From Eudorina sp. 2006-703-Eu-15 (lineage: Eukaryota > Chlorophyta > Chlorophyceae > Chlamydomonadales > Volvocaceae), in assembly GCA_003117195.1 (NCBI GenBank), contig BDSI01000036.1:950235-1014234 (forward strand): 64,000 bases of DNA, read 5' to 3'. A program made the position numbers and the translations under genes. The notes beneath the pieces are model-generated. The model worked only from the letters and a program-made list of their open reading frames with translations, ran no database searches and was not told the origin of the DNA. Positions 41,756 through 52,900 of this stretch are shown piece by piece; the first letter of the stretch is position 1; each line of letters starts with the position of its first letter.

Positions 41756-42085
41756 ATGGACCTTACATTGCAGGACAGCAAAACACGCGCGAGCAACGCG
41801 AGCGCGCTGGCACGACGCCTGGCGGCGCAGGCAAAACAGGCCGCACGCGAGCGGCACGCACCGAACAACAACCCCTTCGCGCCACGGCGGCAACCGCCGG
41901 GCGCCCAGGCCCCGCGACGAGCCGGCCCAACAGGGCGGCCGCAGGGCCAGCGGCAAGACAGCCGCGACCGACCAGAAAATGCTTCCCCGAACGAATGCCA
42001 GCACAAGGCAAACGCGGCGGAGATAAAAGGGAACAGGGGCACCACAAGCCAAAAACCCCAGCGGCCGCCAAGGCCGGACAAATGA
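41756..42085 (+). CDS. Hypothetical basic 109-aa ORF
   Basis: The ATG at 41756 gives a highly basic, Ala/Arg/Gln/Pro-rich protein (MDLTLQDSKTRASNASALAR, then repeated R and Q) without a known domain, signal peptide or membrane segment. It could be a small retroelement gag-like ORF, an exon of a host gene or chance coding in GC-rich DNA. A stop lies upstream in frame. No neighbour gives a clue to function. Confidence 0.22.
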   Translation: MDLTLQDSKTRASNASALARRLAAQAKQAARERHAPNNNPFAPRRQPPGAQAPRRAGPTGRPQGQRQDSRDRPENASPNECQHKANAAEIKGNRGTTSQKPQRPPRPDK

Positions 42086-42681
42086 AGGGGAGGGGGCGCG
42101 GGCCACTCCCCGGGCGGTGGGCACGTCCCTTGGAATATTTCAAAGCACAAACAAACAAACATACTCATAGGCAAGCGTGCGTTCTATCTATTACCGATGC
42201 ATGGGTCCGTCCTCGGTGGGCAACAGGCACTGCCGCGCGGGACCCGCTCGAGTGATACGTCCGCCGCTCAAGTTCCTATTATCAAGTCCTGTACCTGCTC
42301 TGTTAAGGAATATCTGCCTCCCCGAACGCCATCGCGGCACCTCAGCCTCTCCTGCTGCTGTGGTCATTCCGCAGGTACTTATATATACGTACCGCAGTCA
42401 CGTCAAACTCAACAGCAATCAATGCAAGCCCTGCACTGCCCTGCACAACACGCCTCCATCGAGGATGCTTTTCGCTGCCGTCGTTGCCAATAGTGCTCCG
42501 ACGCGGCCGTGCGTGTTATGAATGTTAGCTGTTCCTGCTGAGTTCTGCCAAGCGACGCGACATACAGTGAGCGTCCCCGACTGATGCGGTTGCGCACACA
42601 TGTCACTTCTCACGCACATACGTAAAAACGAACAAACATATTTTAAAAACCTCATCCTCCATCGTCATCTTTGATCCCCAA
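42086..42681. other. Intergenic, nothing recognised
   Basis: Short ORFs only; no splice-compatible coding pattern and no repeats of note. Confidence 0.4.
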
Positions 42682-43368
42682 TTACGCTTTCGCGCTGCCC
42701 TGGTCTGCTGGGGCCCCCTCGCCCGCTTCAATTTCCAGCTCCATGGCCTCAAGCTCCCGCTCAAACACGGCCTGGGCGTTCAGCGACAGCGCAGACGAGC
42801 CAGACGAACACTGCCCAAAAGAACGGCGCTGCTGCTGCTGCTCCTGCTGCACAGCGGGCTCCTCTGCCACATTCGGTTCCGAGCGCGGGCGACCCGCCGC
42901 CGGATGCAACGAACTCTCTGTGGCGTTGCCGTTCATCAGCGGGTTACGACTCGCGGCTGTCTGATATGATAATCCCTCAACGGTGTCGTAACCGCGCGCT
43001 CCCCCGCCACTAACCATGCGGAACGGTCCGCCTTGCAGCCCCAGATTTGGAGCCACGTCAGCATCTCCTGCAGTGGGGCGACTTCCGGAACTCTCGGTAG
43101 CTGTAACGAAAGAGGGACGGTCGCACGGCTCCGCCTTGCATCCGCTACCGGACCTAGTGCTGCCCTCATGATCACTTGTCCGGTTGCCAGCGCTGCTGCT
43201 GCCTTGCATCTTGGCTGTGGCTGCAGCATCGGCGGCCTTCGCTGCTGGCGACGGCGGTGAGCACTGCTGCTGCTGCCCGCTGCTTGTCTCTGGCGCCCCA
43301 GCAACAGTGCACTTGGTTCCTGACGCCTTATTATCGTCGGACTCGCGTGCCACTGTGCGGGCCATCAT
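42682..43368 (-). CDS. Hypothetical Ser/Gln/Ala-rich protein, 228 aa
   Basis: Two adjacent ATGs at 43368 and 43365 open a single frame to TAA at 42682. The composition is host-like: poly-Gln (QEQQQQRRSFGQ), Ser/Gly-rich blocks and a short acidic amphipathic end (FERELEAMELEIEAGEG) that could form a helix. No domain recognised. It lies 618 bases downstream of the kinase stop on the same strand, so it may be a separate small gene or a terminal exon of another gene. Probably intrinsically disordered. Confidence 0.4.
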   Translation of the reverse strand: MMARTVARESDDNKASGTKCTVAGAPETSSGQQQQCSPPSPAAKAADAAATAKMQGSSSAGNRTSDHEGSTRSGSGCKAEPCDRPSFVTATESSGSRPTAGDADVAPNLGLQGGPFRMVSGGGARGYDTVEGLSYQTAASRNPLMNGNATESSLHPAAGRPRSEPNVAEEPAVQQEQQQQRRSFGQCSSGSSALSLNAQAVFERELEAMELEIEAGEGAPADQGSAKA

Positions 43369-43865
43369 GATGCCTGACGATAGCTAAATCTCGGAAGATA
43401 AAGGCGAGAAGGGCAGCAGGGCAGCAATACGGGTGGACTGGCAGATGTGGAATCAGATGCACGACATGAATCGAATCCCTTGAAATATTATTACTTGCTG
43501 CCGAGCGAGCGAGGTATACATAGGTAACGGTCAGTCAACAGTCTGCCAAAGGTCTATCCGTCAAAGATTTGAGAGCCGAGCCAGCAAGGAAGCATGCGCG
43601 CAGCTTCCAATGCTCAACCTTACAAATATTCCACAGGGTTGATTATTTTGCAGCGCTCATGAGTCCGGTGGTGATTGCTGGATAGCCTACACAGCTCGCC
43701 AAAATCCGCCCTGGATACACCCCACCAGAAAGCCGGAGATACCTTGAGATATATGCAAAAGCCAGCTCATATCGTAATCCTGTCGGTGGTAGCGGCGTGC
43801 AGCCTCAGCGATCCTCCCCGCCTTCTGGCCTCTTTATCCACGCTGGGGTTTGCCCAGTCTTGTTG

Positions 43866-43940
43866 TTAATATTATTACTATTACTATTATTATATATTTT
43901 TGATATCGCTATATTTTTTATTACTATTATTATTATCAAC
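43866..43940. repeat. ATT-type microsatellite
   Basis: Imperfect ATT/TTA triplet run just beyond the kinase gene's stop; the rest of 43369-43986 shows no gene and is probably the kinase 3' untranslated region plus intergenic DNA. Confidence 0.75.
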
Positions 43941-43986
43941 AATCATTTCACGGGAACGTCATCGTAGGGCTTGCACCGCATGCACC

Positions 43987-46900
43987 CTACACCGTGTAAC
44001 CACACACCTGGGCCGTGGATGGGATGCATCCTGATCCCTCCTGCTGCTGTATCACCAGCTGCAAGATCTTGACCACCTCCGCCGCCGCGGGACGCCGCTG
44101 CGGGTCATGTTCCCAGCACTGCTTAACCAGGCGGCGCAACTTGGGCGGGCAGCGGCGGCGGCTCAGGCAGTCCAGGGGCGGCCGCTCACCCAGTACGGCA
44201 ACCTTGTACGCCACAGCGGCGATGGAATGGCCCTACACGCGCGATGTCATCGGCAATTTGTGAGTATGCCGCAGCACATGGCTGGGTCCGGCTGCTGTGT
44301 GGAACAGATAATATTAATGCAGCTGCTGCATCGTCCAGCAGGTATGATCTGCAGTATGATTAATGACACTTGCCACCCTCGGCGCGGAGCGATCAGTACC
44401 TTGCTGCATCTGGGCGCCGCAAAGTGGAAGCAGCACCTCACCAACGCTTAGTACCAGGGACCCCGAGTCATCCGTAATGACCAACGAAACCTCCTTGCAC
44501 CCACCGCCGACTATAAACTACTCTATCCCCCCCCTTACACCTCTCACACATACACCGATCTGGGAAACTCCTAGGGCAATCAAGTAAGGTGCACCTGACC
44601 TGCACCGTAAGTGCGCCAAACACGCGAACACGGTTCCGTGACCGCTTGCTATGGAATAAGGCTAATAAGGCCATTCAGCCATTGACACTTTGCTCAGTGT
44701 CTTGCACGAGCGGAAAGCAAATGAGGAGTCATGGAGCATGACCACCACATTCAGACCATGTACGGGCCGACAAGCTTGTCGTTTACGGTAAGGAATTAAT
44801 TCGCGGGACACGAAGTACCTCGCTATTGCAGGGTGCATCTTCATTTAGTACGACATACAACAGTACGCAGTGATAGATACCGTGCGTGCAGCTGGATCGA
44901 GTGGGTGAGTGGTCTCCCGGGGGGGGGGGGAGTTCCCGTTTGGTTCATCAGTGTCGGCGCGATGTGACATTATCTTTGATCTCCAGGGCATTACGTAAAA
45001 GTGGATGGGTTCGTCACCCAGCAATGACGGCCGCCTCCACCCGGGTCGCAAGCAACAGCCAGGTAGGCGCGCCCATGCTTACCGCCCATGGGTGCCGCCC
45101 GCTGAGCATAGCCCACAGTAAGATGCCGAAGGCGTAAATGTCCTGAACGCACAGATGCGCGAAAAGTGCGTGGGATATGGGATTATGTAATGTAGCGCTC
45201 ATTATCCGTGGCCACGCGCGAACTCGACGGGCCTTATACCCTGTCTTTCGCTGAAAGCACGCGCCCTCGTCCGATCACGACTCTGCATTCGGAATGCAGT
45301 AATGCATGTACGGAACGTCACATGCCGCAAAACATGATTGCGCAAGGCGTCTTAAATGAGGGGCGTGAGTGGGGCCCCGCAGTATCTCGCTTGCTCAACC
45401 GTGAGACGACGCGATCATTAACACTAAAGTAGCTGCTGTACGGGGAAGGAGGTAATAGCCATGCCGTTTCGTCTCCGGCTGGGCCCCTGCCTGCAGAATC
45501 GGTGCTTTGAGGCAGGGCGGGCCCCGGTTCGCTGCCCTCCCTCCCTGCGTGCGTGCGTGCACAACCGTACCCACCGCTCGGTGTGTCACCACACTGTTCT
45601 CGATGTCGTAACACTCTGCATTATAGTTTGAGTTTCAGCGGCAGCAGGGAGTAGTATCTTAATGAACGCGGGACCGTTTGCGAAGTTCCAAGTACGTATT
45701 GCACGTCGGAAGTGTCCGCCGCGGCAGGATACAACAGACAGGTAAGAACTAAGAATGGATCGGACGGGTTGCAGCAGGCGGCGCACTTTCAATGGAAACG
45801 ACTCGACCAGTACCGGTCGGTAGTACCGGCTGTGAGTGTATGTTTGCATACGCGTGCACAGCTCACGCTAGAGCTTATCAGCCAACACGAGCTGCATGGA
45901 TGAACATCTTTACAGCAGGCACTCCACATATACACACGGCAGCCGCGTGCAGGTGATGAAGCGGTTTGCACAAGATTTAACCATGCATCCGAATGCTGAT
46001 TGGTACCATACCACAATACTAATGCTAATACTAATAATACAAATAATAATATAATGATAACAACAACATTAAGGCAGGACAATAATCACAAACATGCTTT
46101 ATACATGTAAGCGGACTCGTGATGATACAATGCAGCTAGCGCCAGCCAGGACGGAGACACCCACTACTACTGCTACACTCACCAGGCGCCATGTACGCCG
46201 GCTGGATGCGTTGATCCGCGCGTGCAACAACACGGCGGGCAGGTAGGGCGATGGGGAGCAACGAATGAGTGCGTGAGCGCGTGACCAATCAGCGTCATTG
46301 GCGTTCATGTGACATCACCACTGCCATACGTAATCGATAGCAGCAAAAATGAATAACTGTCACGAAGACACGGTTGGCACATACCGTACTCCTTTCTACA
46401 TGCGTACATGCGCTGCGCTGGTTATTGTAAGCTTTGCACACCCACAGATAGATAGGAATTACATAAGTAATTCTGACGAAGTAAATAATATTGCTTCGAA
46501 CGTAACGCAGTCTAGCGGAGCTGCGTAACGACCCAATCTAACTGTGGATTCTGGACGACATATCGTATTGCCGTTCGGGCCGCCTGCGGCGGCGCTGCTC
46601 AAAGGATTCTCTTTGGTTCTTCGTCGGTGTCTCTGGACACCCCCGTCTCTGGACACCTCCAATTCTGGATATAGATGTATCTCGTAATGCCTTACGTCGC
46701 GCGTTGCATGCGAACCACCTTTGTGGCCATATCTAAGTTACCTCACGATCCTCCTAAGTAATTCTAGACTACCTCTTACGGTTAAGTCTTACAAGTGGTA
46801 TCGAGCTCAGGTTCAGGTAAACTTGGTTCGGCCGCGAGGCTTCGGCATCGCGACCTTTTCGGCCTAAGCTACGGCTTCTGGCCCGGCTTTAAGCCTTTTC

Positions 46901-49900
46901 AATTAAGTCGTGCTTGTCATTGACAATGCACGCACGCGAGCCAAGCAAGTCTTCGGACTTTGCTTTTTCGGATGTCGGCCGCGCCGACTTTCCTTAACGG
47001 CTCTGCGCGGTTCGGGCTCATCCTGATTATACAGGACATTCATTGCTTTGCCTTGCTAACTCAAGTGAATGCTTGGGTGAAGCATTGCTATGCAATGGTT
47101 GGTTGGTTGTTACATGTTGTACAGGCCTTACGGCTATAAACATGTGTTCCCCCACAACGGTCATCCGTCAAAGGGCGCACAAAAGGTCGAAAGAACAAAA
47201 GGTAGCTGGGTCTCTCATCTCTGCAGCTTTTCCTTCCGCAACTTCTGCACCTGATATAAGAAATGACCAAGCTTGCACTGGTCAAACAAAAGCATGATTC
47301 CGAACATATCCGAGTCATCAGGGAGATCCACCGCTCGACGTAGTGGTTCGTAGACCGGACATTCAATTAGCACGTGTAGCTCGTCCTCTACCGCTCCACT
47401 ATTGCAAACCCGGCACGTCCGTGTACCCGGAACAGTGTTGCTATCTTAAATAAAAAAAATATTTACGGGCAAAAAAGCCGGAAATTTTCTATTTCCCGGA
47501 CCCCCAAGAAACCTGCGAGATTTCATTTATTTGACGCTGTGGAGAGCTGGAAATCTGCCCTGCCAACTATTTTCCAGACTACCAAAAAGGCCTGGAAATC
47601 TGCAGGCGCAGGGAAAAATCCTGCATCGTAAACCTGTCTACCGCCAAAACACACTCGAATGCCGTGTCCCCAACTCCTGGTTACCCTCCCATATGCATCC
47701 GCGACGCAAGAAAAGCGCGCTTCAGGCCTCCATGGACTTAGAATCCCTGTCGTCGCTGTGGTAACAGTGGCCCTGCTGTCGAAACACGCAGAAATATTTC
47801 CGCCCTGCCTCGGAGGTTTTTATTTCCTGGCACCTAGGAAGCCCCCCAAAATCTGCCCTGCCAAAGGTTTTTTGGCTACTGGCGACAGGCCGGAAACCTG
47901 CGGAATTCTATTTCCCTGTTTTGGAAGATAGCAACACTGACCCGGAGTGCGCCCGGGCCCCCGTGCTAACCGCGATACCTCCAGATCCCAACGGCCAAGC
48001 CGGAATCGCATTAGCGCCGTGTGATGCTTTCTCGGCATATCAGACGTCATATGCTCCAGCTTTCGCTTGTGATCGATCGGTGTGTACGCAAGGCCCATCC
48101 AGTTCAGGTACCGACATGCTGTCACGCCCGGCCCCTGCACTCCAGCCCTATCGGTGTACTCAGGGAAGCCCCTGGGATCCTGATCCAGGCAATCAGCAGA
48201 CCAATCGCAGAGCAGTCTGCGCCGAAATTCTAAGAGCAAATCTCCAAAAGGGATATCTAGCGCGACAATGGCCTTTGCCTTGGCCTCCGCACCGAGCGCC
48301 TCCTCCACATGCGCCTTATAATCGAACCCCAGGGTTTCGAAAATCCGAAGTACCTTCCCCGCCCAAAAGTATTCATGCTCGTTAGTCATATGGTCCGACT
48401 CCAGCCATGCCTTAATGTCCTCCTCAAGCACAGCCCTGGCAAGCGAATTTGGCTGTTTGACTAGCCGCTTCCAAAAGCCGAACACCTGTTGAGCCCAAAA
48501 GTAGTGCAGCGGGAGCTGTGATGTCTCCGCAAACAAAAGCCTGTTTGGGGGTAGGCTTGCGCCAACCACCTTTCGCAGAAAGATCTTCTGAACCTCCACC
48601 ATCGGGTCAGCCATGGCTTTTTCGAAAACGCCAGCCCTGCTACCCGCATTCCTGACCCAACCTCCCCACTTTTTCACGCGTGCGGAGCCCTCCTCGGATA
48701 GGCCCGTGCCAGCGCGTTGCCCCCACCTTAACCACTCCCTCACTCGCTGCCGCCTTCTTGTTCCGAGCACTTCACGTATCGCGTCCGGGCCCCAGACTTC
48801 GACTCCATATGAAAGCAAGGATCTAACCTGAACGTCGAAACAACGGAGCATCAGGTCTGGTGCCCAAATCCGATTTGCCTCCAGCTTACGCATCAAAGAG
48901 AACACTGCTCTGCGCCCAACATCACAGATTTCCATGCGACAAGAATCGAACGGGAGATTGCTACCGTAGCGCAAGCCAAGGTATTTCGCGCGCTCCTTGA
49001 CCGGGATGGCCTGGCCGGCAAACCTGAGTTGCCTAGCGCCCTCCGTATGCAATGTAACGTGCTGCGGCACACCGCCCAACCGCTGACCATAGTTTTCAAT
49101 AGTCTCTCTTTGAGAAACATTGATAACTTTCTTTGGTCTTTTCCTGTCGGCAAATTGCCTTGCGAACCTTGCGGGTCTACGGACCTGGCGTTTGGAGTCG
49201 GTACGCCGACTGTCATTCACGTTCCGCTTGGCTTGAGACTCGTTCTTTCAAAGAACAATATGTCTCGGTCGATTTTGCTCTATGGCTGTAAGTTACGACT
49301 TTCTTGCGAAATCGCGACAAGGTTGCCGACCGACCTCAGCTTTCCCAGAAATTAATTTCTGCGATTCAAAGCTATTGGTCTGTATTATGATTGATGTCAG
49401 CGAGACCATGTGGACACACCTGGTCTATGGACCTTGTGCTTTTGCTCGGACACTCTGCTGGTTAAATCCAGCCTCCTTGCAATGCCACACCTCCGAAATC
49501 AATCACATCTCATGGGCTAAAAGGATTTTATCCGTCATTTGCCCCTGTCATGGCTGTGCTCAAGCCAGACATTGCTGCCCGGATGCCGCATTGGCTGTAT
49601 AAGGAAGGATGCTTGTGCATACTTGGTTAATTCAACCAAGCACTGCTAGCAAACATCCGTCCCTGGCTGTTCTAAGCTGGCTGCGGACCAAAAAGCTAGA
49701 TCCCACCAACTTTCCAGCACCCATCATTCCACGCACCTACCTGCTGGAATGACTAATGCTGGCACAGTTGCTTTGTTCCTTTTTGGACATACAACTGCAC
49801 TGGTGTTGATCGGTGTCCTATGGAAACATAAGACACTTGGCTGGTCTGCTTCTGATTTACTTGCTGGTTGGTATCATGTTGTGTTTGGCAGACCCATGGG

Positions 49901-52900
49901 TCCGGCTCTATTGCTACCCTGGCTCTCCCACTCACTCCCAGCAGGAATGCCAGCTTATCAGTGGCCTTTACACATATGTGTATGACCACAGTGTCATCTG
50001 CTTCACTATACACAGACCTCTGCCGGACTGCTTTGACATGGAGGCTTTTATCCTCTGCTACTACAAGCAGACTGCTGCAAGTTCAGCAGTTTGTCTTGGC
50101 AGAGTATACCAGCATCCAGTCAAGTAAGCTAGCAGGTTGGCAGATGGCCTCTGTATATGCGAACTAACCATGCAAAACTTTGCATGGCCTGCACATGCCT
50201 CTGACATGGCAAGGCTGTGCAGACAAGCAGACGACCCAAACAGACCCAGCCGATGCATGCAATGCTGCAACAGATTTACTCTGATTCAGCAGCAACTGCT
50301 GCACTAACATGTACTATATGGTACTAACCCCATCCTTGGTGGCAGTACAAACACACATATAGTACAATGTTATGAGCAAGTTACTGTGTATCGAACACAG
50401 CTCTTGCTTGTGATTGTTGGTGCTCATGGCATCCTGCCAGGCGGGTAGCCTCCTATGTGCTTTCTGCTGCACAGCAGATAGGCACACAGGACTTGGTCAC
50501 TACTTGGTCTATGCATCAGCTCCACTCAAACTTGTCTCTGCCTTTCAACCTTAAAAAGCAGACACAAAGCTCGCTGACTGCTACTGCACTAGCTAAGTAA
50601 TGGCACTCTGCTGAGCAGGTGGATCTGATACCCTGGTGGTACCTGTTGCAATGACAGCTGTGGCTCTGCACTTAACAAGCCACCTCACTGGAGACTGGAT
50701 ATCTGATCTTGTGGAGACCCACTGGAGACCCAAACCCAGAAACCAGAAACCCTGATGGACCAGGCACTGGGACCACCCTCTATGGGTTGGATACCAAATA
50801 CTGGATACTGTCAGAGGATGGTAAGCTGGATACTGGATATTGGGGACTGAAACTTGATCAGAAGACCAGATACCAAGATACTGGCTTGAACATGTGCAGT
50901 ACATGGAAATCATGACACCACCTACTACCAGGTCTGACCTGTAGTGATCTGACGGGTCGACCGAGGGTGTGGCTCTTGCCAAGCCATCAGAGCATGCCGT
51001 TGCGATGCTAGGAGCCTGCTGTGCGCTCCACCTTTGCAGTCGCGGCCAATTGTGGCTGCTGTGGTGCCTGCTGGGCCACCCACTCAGCCTGTTGTCGGGT
51101 CTAGCCCTTTTGAGGTTGGTTTAGGGGATTCAAGTCCCATAGCGTCCGACTACGGTACGGACGGGGATGATGTCCTCCAGGCGCATGGTGAGCCTGTTGC
51201 CAACCCGGGTGCAGTTGATGTTGTTACGGCAGCAGCTGCACGTTTGGGCATTGACGCTGCCCCAGTTGCAGTGTCTCGTTCTGCATCCTATGCACTCTGT
51301 GCACCAGACCGCATGGTTGATCCGGCGATCTTTGGAAGGTTGCAGACACGCCTTGGCGTCTCTTTCTCATTAGATGCCGCGTGTAACCCGACTGGTACGA
51401 ATGCTCTGTGTCCCCGTCACACAACTCCCGGCACGTTCCTCTCAGAGAACGTCGCTGGTAAAGCCCTCTGGTGCTGCACGTCTCCACAAACGGTGAGAGC
51501 GTTCCAGCAGCACTATTCGCGTTCAAAGCGGCAGGACCCACATCACACGTGCGCTCTGTTCGTGGTCCCTTGGTTCCCGCACTTGACGCGATACTTCCAA
51601 CAACTGCGATATCAGCTTGTGGAAGAGCTACCATCGGGCACTCAGCTCCTTGTGTCCGCAAATGGAAAAGCAAAGGGTGGGCGGTTGCCAATGCCACCGT
51701 TGCCTTACCCTGTCCAGCTGTGGTACGACCCACCAGCTGTAGTCGCTGAGCTCTCAGCTACGCACGACAGCGACTCAAACGCTATGCTGTTTGACTGCAA
51801 AGCGGCCGGCAAGCCCGCAGTCTTTCTAGCTGATAGCGGCGCCTGCACCCATGGCACAGCAGACGGCTTTGTGTCCAAGGAGTTCTTGTCCTCCACGGGA
51901 CTCGCACCAAAACCGTCAAATACCACCACTGTCCGCTTAGCAGATGGCACACCCAGTGTCCTGCTTGGTGAAGTGAACCTGCCAATCACCATAGGCAGAT
52001 TCCGTGACACCGTCCGTGTCCTCATCATGAAGGAAGGCATCGGATCATCCAATATCATCCTTGGCAGTGATTGGTTGAAACGTCGCAAGGCTCGCCTGTG
52101 TTACGACACACATGAGCTCATCCTGAAAAAGGGTGGCAATACTGTTGTGTTGTGGCCTCGTCACCAGGGGAATCTTTCGGAGCCTGCCCGACTGATGAAT
52201 TTGGTCGCGGCTACCCTCGTGACAGCGACGTCCGTGGACTTGATGACGGCTAAACAAGCCGCAAAGTCCATCCAGCGTGGTGCAGACGCATTTTTGATGT
52301 TGGTACGGCCGGAGACGCCAGGCTATGGGGGCCCAGTGTCACCCGCTATCCAGCATCCGGTGCGCAAGGAGTCAGCCGCCTCTGACAAGAGGCCGCCTAC
52401 TCCCTTGGTGCAGCCAAAACAAAAGCTTCGTGCTTCAGCTGTTGGTCGATCACCCGCCCTAGGTGCAACGCACGACAATCCGACTGTCGCTGCTGCTTCC
52501 ACCCCGGCAGGTAATCCCGACAACTTGATTCCGCAGGATCAACTTCAGGCCCTCCTTGACGAATACAAGGATGTCTTTGCTGAAGTCACTGGCATAAGGC
52601 AGCAGGATGAGGGCATAGAGCACACTATCCCACTCATCCCGGGCGCCCAGCCTCCGGCTCGGCGTGCCTATCGGCTGTCTCCTGAAGAGAAGGCTGAGTG
52701 CAAGCGTCAGATTGCTGACCTTTTGCAGAAGGGCTTCATTGAGCCCTCCACCTCACCCTTCGGTGCGCCAGTTATCTTTGTACGGAAAAAGGATCCGGAT
52801 TCACCTACTGGATTCAAACTCCGTATGGTTCTCGACTATCGGGAACTCAATAAGATAACAGTGAAGCGTCGTTACCCGATGCCGAACATCCAAGAGCTGT

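Noticed and set aside
41683..42174. 163-aa Cys/Ala/Leu-rich minus-strand ORF
   Set aside because: Mirror of the GC-rich plus-strand ORF; no membrane topology or domain that persuades.
44015..44451. Plus-strand ORFs over the kinase C-terminal exon
   Set aside because: The minus strand carries the kinase C-lobe with correct splice sites and motifs.
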